Positions 1 to 8,814 of a stretch of 64,000 bases of DNA are shown one piece after another (within the stretch, counting starts at the first letter, position 1; every line of letters begins with the position of its first letter). The position numbers were made by a program, and so were the translations under genes. The stretch lies in assembly GCA_943912755.1 (NCBI GenBank), contig CALTWF010000015.1:9019-73018 (forward strand), in the 5' to 3' direction. The notes below the pieces were generated by a model. That model had not been told where the DNA came from and searched no databases. It was given only the letters and a program-made list of their open reading frames with translations. Source of the DNA: an uncultured Pseudomonas sp. GTDB taxonomy: Bacteria > Pseudomonadota > Gammaproteobacteria > Pseudomonadales > Pseudomonadaceae.

Positions 1-21
1 CAGGCGGGTAACGACAGTCAT
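1..21 (-). CDS. Start of an unidentified gene running off the left edge
   Basis: An ATG on the minus strand at 21-19 is preceded by a strong ribosome binding site (AAGGAAGG, complement of about 27-34) at good spacing. The seven visible codons read MTVVTRL. The gene would be divergent from the methionine synthase operon. Too little is present to name it. Confidence 0.45.
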
Positions 22-126
22 GCAAACCTTCCTTTGAATGCGGAGCATGATTGTAGAGAGCGCGAGGTGATTGTTGAAGGCCGTCGCGCATCGCCAGCGA
101 CGTCATGAACACAACTAAAGGTTCTG

Positions 127-139
127 TGAATTCAATTCA
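127..139. promoter_or_regulatory. Predicted MetR binding site
   Basis: The sequence TGAATTCAATTCA fits the MetR consensus TGAA-N5-TTCA exactly. It lies about 77 bases upstream of the mesX start, and the last gene of the following operon encodes MetR itself. This suggests homocysteine-responsive control of the operon. The site also lies between the divergent gene at the left edge and mesX, so it could serve both. Confidence 0.7.
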
Positions 140-215
140 GTTCCGCTCATTCAATAGCCAAACCTAAAATGCGCACCATTGCAGGGCTTATTGAAATTCG
201 AGCGGAATACCAGCC

Positions 216-1202
216 ATGACCCATCAAGAACTTGGTTTTTCCATCAAAAGCATTCGCTTCGATGAACACTACCAGCCGGCGGAAAATACCCGCCTGACCA
301 CCAACTTCGCCAACCTGGCGCGGGGCACTCGACGTCAGGAAAACCTGCGCAATACCTTGCGCATGATTGATAACCGCTTCAATGCCCTGGCGTATTGGGA
401 CAATCCCCGCGGCGATCGCTACAGCGTCGAACTCGAAATCATTTCCGTGGCAATGGATATCGCTGCCGGGAACAGCGATAGCGCCCTGCCCCTGATCGAA
501 ATATTGCAGACCGGCATCATCGACAGGCAAACCGGCGAAAGGATCGCCGGCATGGTGGGAAACAACTTTTCCTCCTATGTGCGGGACTACGATTTCAGCG
601 TAGTGCTGCTGGGACACAACAAGGACCAGCCGGCCTTCAGCACCCCCGAACACTTTGGCGAGCTGCACGGCAAGTTGTTCAAGTGCTTCGTCAACTCAAG
701 TACCTATAAAGAGCATTTCGACAAGCCGCCGGTCATCTGCCTGAGTGTTTCCAGCAGCAAGACTTATCACCGCACCGAAAACCAGCACCCGGTCCTCGGC
801 TTCGAATACCAGCAGGATGAGTACTCGCTGACCGACGAGTATTTCGAAAAGATGGGCCTGAAAGTTCGCTACTTCATGCCACCGAACAGCGTGGCGCCAT
901 TGGCTTTCTACTTCTCCGGCGACCTGCTGGGTGACTACAGCAACCTGGAACTGATCAGCACCATCAGCACCATGGATACCTTCCAGAAGATCTACCGGCC
1001 CGAGATCTACAACGCCAATTCCGGGGCGGGCAAGTCCTATCGGCCCAGCCTGCAGCATCAGGATTACTCGCTGACCCGCATCGTCTACGACCGCGAGGAG
1101 CGCAGCCGGCTGGCCATCGAGCAAGGGAAGTTCGTCGAGGAACACTTCATCAAGCCGCACCACGCGTTTCTTCAGCAGTGGTCCGCCCGCTACGCCGCCT
1201 GA
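216..1202 (+). CDS. mesX: DUF1852 protein MesX, partner of methionine synthase MesD
   Basis: A 328-residue soluble protein with no signal peptide or membrane segment, recognised as DUF1852 (putative oxygenase MesX). MesX is reported to be required, with oxygen, for the activity of the short cobalamin-independent methionine synthase MesD; its exact reaction is unclear. The MesD homologue starts 27 bases downstream, which is the diagnostic gene pair. The start has only a weak Shine-Dalgarno (AGCGGAA). A flavin reductase and MetR follow, so the unit is a methionine-synthesis operon. Family assignment is by overall recognition, not by motif. Confidence 0.85.
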   Translation: MTHQELGFSIKSIRFDEHYQPAENTRLTTNFANLARGTRRQENLRNTLRMIDNRFNALAYWDNPRGDRYSVELEIISVAMDIAAGNSDSALPLIEILQTGIIDRQTGERIAGMVGNNFSSYVRDYDFSVVLLGHNKDQPAFSTPEHFGELHGKLFKCFVNSSTYKEHFDKPPVICLSVSSSKTYHRTENQHPVLGFEYQQDEYSLTDEYFEKMGLKVRYFMPPNSVAPLAFYFSGDLLGDYSNLELISTISTMDTFQKIYRPEIYNANSGAGKSYRPSLQHQDYSLTRIVYDREERSRLAIEQGKFVEEHFIKPHHAFLQQWSARYAA

Positions 1203-1229
1203 TCAACCAAAAATACAAGGTATGCCTTC

Positions 1230-2261
1230 GTGAAAAAGCTGTTGCCCACTTCGACTGCCGGAAGTTTGCCGAAACCGTCCTGGCTCGCCCAACCGGAAAC
1301 CCTTTGGTCGCCCTGGAAACTGCAAGACCAGGAATTGCTCGACGGCAAGCAGGATGCCCTGCGCTTGTCATTGCAAGAGCAACAACAGGCGGGCATCGAT
1401 ATCGTCAGTGATGGCGAACAGACCCGCCAACACTTCGTGACCACCTTTATCGAGCATTTGAGCGGGGTTGATTTCGAAAAGCGCGAAACCGTCAGGATCC
1501 GTGATCGCTACGATGCCAGCGTACCCACGGTAGTGGGTGCGGTTGCCCGGCAAAAGCCGGTATTCGTCGAAGATGCAAAGTTCCTGCGCCAGCAAACCGG
1601 GCAGCCGATCAAATGGGCACTGCCCGGCCCGATGACCATGATCGATACGCTGTACGACAGCCACTATAAAAGTCGCGAAAAACTGGCATGGGAGTTCGCC
1701 AAAATACTCAACGAGGAAGCCAGGGAACTGGAAGCGGCCGGCGTCGATATCATTCAGTTCGACGAGCCGGCATTCAATGTGTTCTTCGACGAAGTCAACG
1801 ACTGGGGTGTCGCCACTCTGGAAAGAGCCATCGAAGGCCTCAAGTGCGAAACCGCCGTGCATATCTGCTACGGCTATGGCATCAAGGCCAATACCGACTG
1901 GAAGAAGACCCTGGGCTCGGAATGGCGGCAATACGAAGAGGCCTTCCCCAAGTTGCAAAAGTCCGGCATCGATATCATCTCGCTGGAGTGCCACAACTCC
2001 CGCGTGCCCATGGACCTGATCGAACTTATCCGCGGCAAGAAAGTGATGGTCGGCGCCATCGACGTGGCGAACCACAGCATTGAAACCCCCGAGGAAGTGG
2101 CCAATACCCTGCGCAAGGCCCTGCAATTCGTCGATGCCGACAAACTCTATCCATGCACCAACTGCGGCATGGCGCCCCTGCCCCGCCAGGTCGCCCGCGG
2201 CAAGCTGAAAGCCTTGAGTGCGGGCGCAGAAATCGTCCGCAGAGAACTCGCGGCCAACTGA
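1230..2261 (+). CDS. mesD: Folate-independent (core) methionine synthase MesD
   Basis: 343 residues, equal to only the catalytic C-terminal half of MetE (about 750 residues). It therefore lacks the N-terminal folate-binding barrel half. It makes methionine from homocysteine with a methyl donor other than 5-methyltetrahydropteroyl-triglutamate; the natural donor is not settled. Zinc-site landmarks are visible: HICYGYG near residue 210, an SLECH segment near 255, and the C-terminal PCTNCGMAPL near 315 with the ligand Cys. The start is GTG 1230. It pairs with MesX immediately upstream. Confidence 0.88.
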   Translation: MKKLLPTSTAGSLPKPSWLAQPETLWSPWKLQDQELLDGKQDALRLSLQEQQQAGIDIVSDGEQTRQHFVTTFIEHLSGVDFEKRETVRIRDRYDASVPTVVGAVARQKPVFVEDAKFLRQQTGQPIKWALPGPMTMIDTLYDSHYKSREKLAWEFAKILNEEARELEAAGVDIIQFDEPAFNVFFDEVNDWGVATLERAIEGLKCETAVHICYGYGIKANTDWKKTLGSEWRQYEEAFPKLQKSGIDIISLECHNSRVPMDLIELIRGKKVMVGAIDVANHSIETPEEVANTLRKALQFVDADKLYPCTNCGMAPLPRQVARGKLKALSAGAEIVRRELAAN

Positions 2262-2278
2262 AGGCACCAGGACCTCCC

Positions 2279-2788
2279 ATGTCACTTTCCAGCACGGCCG
2301 TCGGGCCCACGAGCTTTCGCCAGGCGCTCGGACACTACGCCTCCGGCATCACCGTGATCACCTCGCAGATCGATGGCCAGGCGGTCGGTTTCACCTGCCA
2401 ATCGTTCTACAGCGTGTCGGTGAATCCGCCGCTGGTGTCGTTCAGCGTGATGGCCGGCTCGGCCAGCTATCCGGCAATCCGCCAGGCGGGCCGCTTCGCG
2501 GTGAACATCCTTTCCGGTGAACAGATCGGCATTTCCAACCAGTTCGCCCGCCGGGGTACGGACAAGTGGCATGGCGTGCAATGGCAGGCGTCGCCTTTGG
2601 GCAATCCGCTCATCGCCGGCAGCCTGCATTGGCTGGATTGCGAGATTCACGCCGAACACGCCGCCGGCGATCACCTGATCGTCATCGGCGAAGTGAAGGC
2701 GCTGAACCCGCTGGAACCTGCAACCACGCAACCCTTGCTGTATTTCAAAGGACAATATTGCAACCTCGCCGCGCTGGCTGCGGTTTGA
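2279..2788 (+). CDS. Flavin reductase family protein (FMN-binding split barrel)
   Basis: 169 residues from the ATG at 2279. It has the flavin-reductase-like split-barrel pattern: FRQALGHYASGITVIT at the N-terminus, then CQSFYSVSVNPPLVSFSV, then FAVNILS. Such proteins use NAD(P)H to reduce free FMN or FAD and pass it to a partner oxygenase. It lies 17 bases after mesD in the same operon. A plausible inference is that it feeds reduced flavin to MesX, which would explain the oxygen requirement of MesD activity. Confidence 0.85.
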   Translation: MSLSSTAVGPTSFRQALGHYASGITVITSQIDGQAVGFTCQSFYSVSVNPPLVSFSVMAGSASYPAIRQAGRFAVNILSGEQIGISNQFARRGTDKWHGVQWQASPLGNPLIAGSLHWLDCEIHAEHAAGDHLIVIGEVKALNPLEPATTQPLLYFKGQYCNLAALAAV

Positions 2789-2805
2789 GCGTTTGCCCTT
2801 CGCCC

Positions 2806-3735
2806 ATGATCGATCTGAGACACCTGCGCACCCTCCACGCCCTGCGGGAAACGGACAGCCTGCCAGAGGCCGCGCAACGCCTGCACCTGACCCAGTCGGC
2901 GCTATCGCACCAGTTCCGCGAGCTGGAGCATCGCCTCGGCATGCCGGTGTTCGTGCGCAAGTCGAAGCCGGTGCGCTTCACCACCGCGGGCCTCAAGCTG
3001 CTGCAACTGGCCGACCAGGTGCTGCCGCTGATCCGCACCACGGAACGCAACCTGAACAAACTGGCTGGCGGTACGGCCGACCGGCTGCATATCGCCATCG
3101 AGTGCCACAGTTGCTACCAGTGGCTGATGCCTTCGCTCGACGAATTTCGCGGCAACTGGCCGGAAGTCGAGCTGGACCTGGCCTCGGGCCTGGCGTTCGC
3201 GCCGCTGCCGGCCCTGGAGCGCGGCGACCTGGACCTGGTGGTGACCTCCGACCCGCTGCCCCTGCCGGGCATCACCTATGTCCCGCTGTTCGAGTACGAG
3301 GCGCTGCTGGCCATCGACAAGCACCACGCCCTGCGCGACAGGCCCTGGCTGGAACCTGCCGACCTCGCCAGCCAGACCCTGATCACCTACCCGATCGAGC
3401 GCGACCGCCTGGACATCTTCGCCCGCTTCCTCGACCCGGCCGATATCGAGCCGGCCCAGGTTCGCACCGCCGAGATGACCGTGATGATGATGCAGCTGGT
3501 CGCCAGCGGCCGAGGGGTGTGCAGCCTGCCCAACTGGGCGGTGCACGAGTACACCACCCGCGGCTATGTGCTTGCCAGGCGCCTGGGCCAGCAAGGGCTG
3601 CACGCCACGCTATTCGCCGCCGTGCGCAGCGACATGCTCGAAGCGCCCTACATGAGCGACTTCCTGCTCACGGCAAAGGACATTTCCTTTGCCACCCTGG
3701 AGGGCGTGCATGCCGCCTCGGGCCCGGTGGCCTGA
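2806..3735 (+). CDS. metR: LysR-type regulator MetR
   Basis: 309 residues. The N-terminal HTH reads MIDLRHLRTLHALRETDSLP then TQSALSHQFRELE. The effector domain keeps the MetR hallmark AIECHSCYQWLMP, very close to the enterobacterial MetR sequence as I recall it. MetR activates methionine genes in response to homocysteine. It is the last gene of the mesX-mesD-flavin reductase operon, 17 bases after the reductase, and a perfect MetR box lies upstream of the operon, so autoregulation is likely. Confidence 0.92.
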   Translation: MIDLRHLRTLHALRETDSLPEAAQRLHLTQSALSHQFRELEHRLGMPVFVRKSKPVRFTTAGLKLLQLADQVLPLIRTTERNLNKLAGGTADRLHIAIECHSCYQWLMPSLDEFRGNWPEVELDLASGLAFAPLPALERGDLDLVVTSDPLPLPGITYVPLFEYEALLAIDKHHALRDRPWLEPADLASQTLITYPIERDRLDIFARFLDPADIEPAQVRTAEMTVMMMQLVASGRGVCSLPNWAVHEYTTRGYVLARRLGQQGLHATLFAAVRSDMLEAPYMSDFLLTAKDISFATLEGVHAASGPVA

Positions 3736-3854
3736 AACGCCGCTGCCGAACACGATCTGCTGAAACTTTCCGCGCCTGCCACGTCATACAAGGGTGGCGG
3801 GCGCTGGATGCGCTCCCCATGCGTTCACCGCCAATGACCAGTCATGAGGGATCC

Positions 3855-4586
3855 ATGAAAAAGTTGCTGCTGATTGCCTTGCCCGCCATTGCCCTGAACC
3901 TGCACGCGGCCGAGCCGGGCAGGTCGTTCAAACCGGGCTTCGAACCAGGCTACCTCGAAGTTTCGATCCACGACCTTCCCGAGGGAAGCGCCCAGGACAT
4001 TGGCGCGGCCTTGCGTCAATACACCCGCAATCTCGACGCTGGCGGCAGCAGTCCGAAGGCAGAACGACCCGGACGCAATGACCGCGACCTGCAAGCCCTG
4101 GTCATCTACCCCAAGGAGCACGTCTACGAGGTGAAAAATGCGACGCTGGAGCGCAAGCTCGACGCGAAGCACCTGGTGACCGACTACTCGTCACTCATGA
4201 TCGAACCGCTGGATCTCGACGCGACCCGTCCTTGCCGGCTTGTCGGCACTTCGACCAACGGCGTGTACAACCGCGACACCCGCCAGCATTCCGGCTTCGC
4301 CCGCGTCTTCGCCTGTCCTGACGGTGATGTGCTGATCCGCGACATGACGTTCTACAAGATGCGCAAAACCGTTATCAAAGAACAGCGCAATGTCGATCTG
4401 GATGGCAGCAATGGCGCCATGCATGGCATGCGGGACCCGCACGGCAACAGCTTCACCAGCCTGTCCTGGGTATCCGGCGGCGTCGATCACCTGGTGCAGA
4501 AGACCGGCGTCGAGGCCGCGACGCGGGAATGGCTGATCCGCTATGCCCGGGAAGTGATGCGCAAGGAGGCTGAACGACAGCGCTGA
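3855..4586 (+). CDS. Secreted hypothetical protein
   Basis: 243 residues from ATG 3855. A clear Sec signal peptide (MKKLLLIALPAIALNLHAA, cleavage after AHA or HAA) points to the periplasm or outer surface. The mature part is hydrophilic with no transmembrane segment and no motif I recognise. The gene stands alone, between metR and the convergent fecR-like gene, whose end is 13 bases away. No function is proposed. Confidence 0.75.
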   Translation: MKKLLLIALPAIALNLHAAEPGRSFKPGFEPGYLEVSIHDLPEGSAQDIGAALRQYTRNLDAGGSSPKAERPGRNDRDLQALVIYPKEHVYEVKNATLERKLDAKHLVTDYSSLMIEPLDLDATRPCRLVGTSTNGVYNRDTRQHSGFARVFACPDGDVLIRDMTFYKMRKTVIKEQRNVDLDGSNGAMHGMRDPHGNSFTSLSWVSGGVDHLVQKTGVEAATREWLIRYAREVMRKEAERQR

Positions 4587-4599
4587 GGCAACGGCCCGG

Positions 4600-5547
4600 T
4601 CAGGCCGCGACGACCCGCGTCCAGAACCGCGTGTAGCGCTGCAAGCGCACCGGCAGCGAGAGCTCCACGGCCTGCAGCGCAAGATCGATGTCATCCAGCG
4701 GATAAGTGCCGGACACCCGCAACCGGGCGACCTGCGGCGCGCACCCGAGGTAACCCGGGCGATAGCGCTGCAGCTCTGCGAGCAGTTGCGCCAGGCTCCA
4801 GCCATCGACGATCAGGCGGCCTTGCGACCAAGCCTCATCCTCCGCTCGCAGGCGGCGCGTCGGCGAAACCCCGTGACCATCGATGAAGACCTCGTTGCCA
4901 CTGGCGACGACCGTCTCGCTGGCCTGCGAACCGGGGCGCACCGCGACAGCGTGCTCATACACGCTGAGACGGGTACCCGCCTCCAGTTGCTGCACGGCAA
5001 AACGGGTGCCGAGCGCACGCAGGTCGCCCTGGGCGCTGCGCACGATCAGAGGTCGGGGGTCCTTGCCAGTCGTCACATGCAGGTTGCCGCCGCGCAGGAT
5101 CAGCAACCGCGTCGTGCCATCGAACGCCACGTCCACCGCAGTGGCCGTATCCAGTACCAGCAACGTACCGTCGGATAACCGCTGCCGCCGCTGTTCACCG
5201 GTACCGGTGCGCAGGTCGGCCATCCACACCGGCGCCGAGCTGTAGCCTTGCCAACCCAGCGCGGCCAATCCGCCACCGAGGACCAGGCCACCAAGCAGAT
5301 TGCGCCGGCTCACCCCGCCCCCTTGCAGGCTCACCTGTTCCATCACCTGCCAGCCGAGTTGCTGCGGCACCTGGCCGATGCGGGTCTGCAAGGAGGCCAG
5401 GCGTTCCCAGGCCCAACGATGCTCCGCGCGGTCGCCATGCCAGGCCTGCCATCGCTGCTCAAGCGCGGGATCGTCGGGGCTGGCGCACAACTGCGCGAAC
5501 CATTGGGCAGCCTCGCGCAGGGCTTGCCGCTTGGCATCGGCGTTCAC
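4600..5547 (-). CDS. FecR-family anti-sigma / sigma regulator
   Basis: 315 residues from a GTG at 5547 that overlaps the sigma factor stop (GTGA). The N-terminal 75 residues form the DUF4880 cytoplasmic sigma-binding region (AAQWFAQL, WQAWHGDRAEHRWAWERL). A hydrophobic inner-membrane segment (LLGGLVLGGGLAALGW) follows at about 95-110, preceded by SRRN. The periplasmic FecR domain includes LSDGTLLVLDTATAVDV and FAVQQLEAGTRLSVYEHAV. It should relay the receptor signal at 6245 to the sigma factor. Translational coupling is strong evidence for a pair. Confidence 0.92.
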   Translation of the reverse strand: MNADAKRQALREAAQWFAQLCASPDDPALEQRWQAWHGDRAEHRWAWERLASLQTRIGQVPQQLGWQVMEQVSLQGGGVSRRNLLGGLVLGGGLAALGWQGYSSAPVWMADLRTGTGEQRRQRLSDGTLLVLDTATAVDVAFDGTTRLLILRGGNLHVTTGKDPRPLIVRSAQGDLRALGTRFAVQQLEAGTRLSVYEHAVAVRPGSQASETVVASGNEVFIDGHGVSPTRRLRAEDEAWSQGRLIVDGWSLAQLLAELQRYRPGYLGCAPQVARLRVSGTYPLDDIDLALQAVELSLPVRLQRYTRFWTRVVAA

Positions 5548-6065
5548 CCGGCCTCGTCCATGCAGAACAGCAGGCAACGCTCGGTGGCGCGCGCCATGTA
5601 CTTGGTCACCGAGCTGACGGAGATCTGCAACTGCTCGGCAATCTGCGGATAGGTCAGCCCCTGCAACTGCGACATCAGGAACGCCGCCTTGGCCTTGCGG
5701 CCCAGGCCATCGAGCATGCGGTCCAGCGCCAGCAAGGTCTCCAGGATGATCAAGCGCTCCTCGGCCGACAGCTCGAACGACTCCGGTTGACGGGCCAGCA
5801 CCTCCAGGTAGGCGCGCTCCACCGACTGGCGACGAAAACTGTCGACCATCACCCGCTTGGCGATCGTCACCAGGAAGTGCCTGGGCTCGCTGAGCGTGGC
5901 CGCCACCGGGCTTCGGTGTTCGGCCAGGAGCACGCGCAAGAACGTGTCCTGGGCGAAATCGGCCGCCTGCTGCGAACAACCGGTGCGCTTGTTCAACCAG
6001 CCCACCAGCCAGCGCTGATGATCGCTATAGAGCGTTTCTACGGGATTGTGGGAAGACATGGACAT
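5544..6065 (-). CDS. FecI-like ECF RNA polymerase sigma factor
   Basis: 173 residues from ATG 6065 (an ATG at 6059 is also possible). Region 2 is visible as AADFAQDTFLRVL with HFLVTIAKRVMVDSFRR, and region 4 as LTYPQIAEQLQISVSSVTKYMARA. Iron-starvation sigma factors of this type transcribe the neighbouring TonB-dependent receptor. It is divergent from the receptor and coupled to the FecR-like gene, the standard cell-surface-signalling arrangement. A weak Fur-like sequence sits just upstream. Confidence 0.93.
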   Translation of the reverse strand: MSMSSHNPVETLYSDHQRWLVGWLNKRTGCSQQAADFAQDTFLRVLLAEHRSPVAATLSEPRHFLVTIAKRVMVDSFRRQSVERAYLEVLARQPESFELSAEERLIILETLLALDRMLDGLGRKAKAAFLMSQLQGLTYPQIAEQLQISVSSVTKYMARATERCLLFCMDEAG

Positions 6066-6075
6066 GCGACGCGTA

Positions 6076-6094
6076 GATAGGAATGAGTCGCAAT
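6076..6094. promoter_or_regulatory. Possible Fur box upstream of the ECF sigma gene
   Basis: GATAGGAATGAGTCGCAAT lies between the divergent sigma and receptor genes and loosely resembles the 19-bp Fur consensus, with several mismatches. Iron control of such modules is normal, so position supports it more than sequence does. Confidence 0.3.
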
Positions 6095-6244
6095 ATATGT
6101 AAATTGGCCAATGACGGCAATCTGCTTGCATCGTTGCCGCGAGCAGGCAAAAAAAATTTCAAAAGGCATTGTCGGTTTTCCCTCTGCACCGCGACTCCTT
6201 GTGTAAACCCTCGACAATTCCAGCCTTTGCCATCAGGAAACAGC

Positions 6245-8737
6245 ATGCAGTCCACCGCCCTACGCCCGCGCACCAGCACCCTGAAAAACCCCGGCATACT
6301 GACCCTTGCGCTGCTCGCCAGCGCACTGCCGGTGGCCGCGCCCATGCTGGCCCAGGCCGCCCAGGTGGCGCCGACACAAGACGATGCCCGCGCAAAGGAC
6401 TTCGCCCTGGGCGCCGGGCCACTGGCCGCAGTGCTCAACCAGTTCGCCACCGAGGCCGGCGTGGTGCTGTCGTTCGATACGGCCCTGACCCAGGGCCGGC
6501 ACAGCCAGGGCCTCGCCGGCCGCTACGGTGTCGCCCAGGGGTTTGCCACCTTGCTGGCCGGCTCCGGACTGCAGGCGATCGCCCGCGGCAACGGGATCTA
6601 TGTACTGGCGCCAGCGCCCGCCGACGGCAGCATGGAACTCGGCGCTACCAGCATTACCGGCTACGCCGGCGGCGAATCCGCCTATGGGCCGGTCCAGGGC
6701 TACGTGGCCAGGCGCACTGCGACCGCCACCAAGACCGATACCTCGGTTCTGGAAACACCGCAGACCATCAACATCGTGACCCAGGATGAAATCAAGGCGC
6801 GGGGTTCGATGTCGGTCAGTGATGCCCTGCGCTACACCCCAGGCGTCCAGGTGGACGGCTTTACCGCACGGGTCAAGGCCTTCGACGAGCCCACCTCGCG
6901 CGGCTTCAACGCCACGCCCATGTACCTCGACGGCCTGCACCTACCCTACGGCGGCGGCAGTACCGGTGGTGCGCTGCAGATCGACCCCTACCTGCTGGAA
7001 CGGATCGAAGTGCTCAAGGGCCCGGCCTCGGTGCTGTATGGCCAGAACCAGCCGGGCGGCATCGTCAACATGGTGTCCAAGCGGCCAACTGCCGAAGCGC
7101 TGCACTCCCTGACCCTGGGCGGCGGCAGCCATGATCGCAAGTACGGCGCCTTCGACCTCGGCGGCCCGATCGACGACCAGGGCACCTTTCTCTATCGCCT
7201 GACCGGCGTGGTCAACGACAGCGGTTCGGAGGTCGATCATGCCGACCAAAAGCGCATGACCCTGGCGCCGAGCCTGACCTGGAACATCAACGACAGCACC
7301 ACGCTGACCTTCCACGGCCAGGTGCAGAAGGACAACGATACCCCCGAGCCCCAGGGCCTGCCGGTATGGGGCACGGTGCTGGACAACCCCAACGGTCATA
7401 TCTCGCGCAGCCGCTTCATCGGCGAGCCCGCCTACGCGTCCTATGATCGCGACCAGTTCAGCGTCGGCTACGAACTGTCCCATCAGTTGAACGATACCTG
7501 GACGCTCAAGCAGAACGCCCGCTACGCCTATGTCGACGACCGCTTCGTCTCGGTGCTGCATGGCTACGAGTTCATCACCAGCCCGACCACCGGGCTGAAC
7601 GACCAGAGCGCCATCGGCCGCTACGCCATCGACTGGTCGCAGACCAACAAGGTCTACGGCATCGACAACCTGGCCCAGGCCGTGTTCAAGACCGGCGAGG
7701 TCGAGCACACCCTGCTGCTGGGTGCCGATTACTACCACTTCAACTCCGAGTTCCTCGGCCGCTACCAGTACGCGCCGCCCGGCATCGACCTGTACAACCC
7801 GGTGTATGGCCAACCGATCGACTTCAGCCAGGCGGCGGTCAACACCTGGGACAACACCATCCGCCAGACCGGCCTGTACCTGCAGGACCAGATCAAGTGG
7901 GACCGCTGGTTCCTGACCCTGGGCGGCCGCTACGACTGGGCGACCACCGAGAACAACCAGCCGCTGTACAAGGTCGACAACCGCATCGAGGACCGGCAGT
8001 TTTCCGGCCGGGCCGGATTCGGCTACCTGTTCGACAACGGCATCACGCCCTACTTCAGCTATTCCGAGTCGTTCCAGCCCAACACCGGCACCGATGTTTC
8101 CGGCAACACCTTCGATGCCTCGACCGGCAAGCAATATGAAGTGGGCATCAAGTACCAGCCGCCGGGAGCGGACAGCTTCGTGCAGGTTTCGGCCTACCGC
8201 ATCGATCGCAAAAACGTGCTCACCAGCGACCTCGACAACCCCGGGTTCAGCAACCAGTCCGGCCAACTGCGCTCGACCGGGCTTGAGATCGAAGGCAAGG
8301 CGGCACTGACGGCCAACCTCAACCTGATCGCCGCCGTTTCCCGGGTCGACGCCGAATACGCCAAGGACAACGACGGCCTGAAAGGCCGCCACCCGATCGG
8401 CATCTCTCCCCTCACCGCCTCTTCCTGGCTCGACTATCGGATGCCCGACGACAGCCTCCTGCGCGGCCTGGGCATGGGCGTCGGGGTCCGCTACGTGCGC
8501 AGCAGCCCGGGCACCAGCACCGCCTACCGCGAGTTCGACGTGCCGTCCTACAGCGTTTACGACGCCATGCTGTCCTACGATCTCGGGCAATCCGCCCTGG
8601 CGCTCAAGGGTGTCCGGGTCCAGGCCAACCTGGAAAACATCGACGACAAGCGCTACGTCAGCCGCTGCTCCGGCGTCTGGGAATGCACCTACGGCCAGGG
8701 CCGCACCCTCAGCGCCAACCTGACCTACGACTGGTGA
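6245..8737 (+). CDS. TonB-dependent siderophore receptor with STN signalling domain
   Basis: 830 residues from ATG 6245 after a good RBS (AGGAAAC). It has a long signal peptide ending near AQA, then an STN domain (FALGAGPLAAVLNQFATEAG) that contacts the FecR-like regulator. The plug follows (ETPQTINIVTQDEIKARG; LLERIEVLKGPASVLYGQ; PGGIVNMVSKRP), and a 22-strand barrel ends in the aromatic residue of LSANLTYDW. The FhuA/FiuA-like subtype suggests a hydroxamate (ferrichrome-type) siderophore, but ligand specificity cannot be read reliably. It is divergent from the sigma/anti-sigma pair. Confidence 0.93.
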   Translation: MQSTALRPRTSTLKNPGILTLALLASALPVAAPMLAQAAQVAPTQDDARAKDFALGAGPLAAVLNQFATEAGVVLSFDTALTQGRHSQGLAGRYGVAQGFATLLAGSGLQAIARGNGIYVLAPAPADGSMELGATSITGYAGGESAYGPVQGYVARRTATATKTDTSVLETPQTINIVTQDEIKARGSMSVSDALRYTPGVQVDGFTARVKAFDEPTSRGFNATPMYLDGLHLPYGGGSTGGALQIDPYLLERIEVLKGPASVLYGQNQPGGIVNMVSKRPTAEALHSLTLGGGSHDRKYGAFDLGGPIDDQGTFLYRLTGVVNDSGSEVDHADQKRMTLAPSLTWNINDSTTLTFHGQVQKDNDTPEPQGLPVWGTVLDNPNGHISRSRFIGEPAYASYDRDQFSVGYELSHQLNDTWTLKQNARYAYVDDRFVSVLHGYEFITSPTTGLNDQSAIGRYAIDWSQTNKVYGIDNLAQAVFKTGEVEHTLLLGADYYHFNSEFLGRYQYAPPGIDLYNPVYGQPIDFSQAAVNTWDNTIRQTGLYLQDQIKWDRWFLTLGGRYDWATTENNQPLYKVDNRIEDRQFSGRAGFGYLFDNGITPYFSYSESFQPNTGTDVSGNTFDASTGKQYEVGIKYQPPGADSFVQVSAYRIDRKNVLTSDLDNPGFSNQSGQLRSTGLEIEGKAALTANLNLIAAVSRVDAEYAKDNDGLKGRHPIGISPLTASSWLDYRMPDDSLLRGLGMGVGVRYVRSSPGTSTAYREFDVPSYSVYDAMLSYDLGQSALALKGVRVQANLENIDDKRYVSRCSGVWECTYGQGRTLSANLTYDW

Positions 8738-8744
8738 GGCGAGA

Positions 8745-8768
8745 CGGCCCCGGGCACGCCCGGGGCCG
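8745..8768 (+). terminator. Strong GC hairpin after the TonB receptor gene
   Basis: A perfect 11-bp inverted repeat (CGGCCCCGGGC / GCCCGGGGCCG, 2-base spacer) begins 8 bases after the receptor stop. It has no clear T-tract, so it may be an imperfect intrinsic terminator or an mRNA-stabilising stem. Confidence 0.55.
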
Positions 8769-8814
8769 CGCGAGGGCGATCAGAACTGCGGCCGTGGATG
8801 AACACTCGAAGGAT

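Noticed and set aside
6120..6240. A FecI-type -35/-10 promoter for the TonB receptor
   Set aside because: No convincing match to known iron-starvation sigma promoter elements was found at acceptable spacing; only the divergent arrangement supports sigma control.
8745..8768. Operator role for the GC hairpin after the TonB receptor
   Set aside because: Its place right after a stop codon fits termination or mRNA protection better than regulation.
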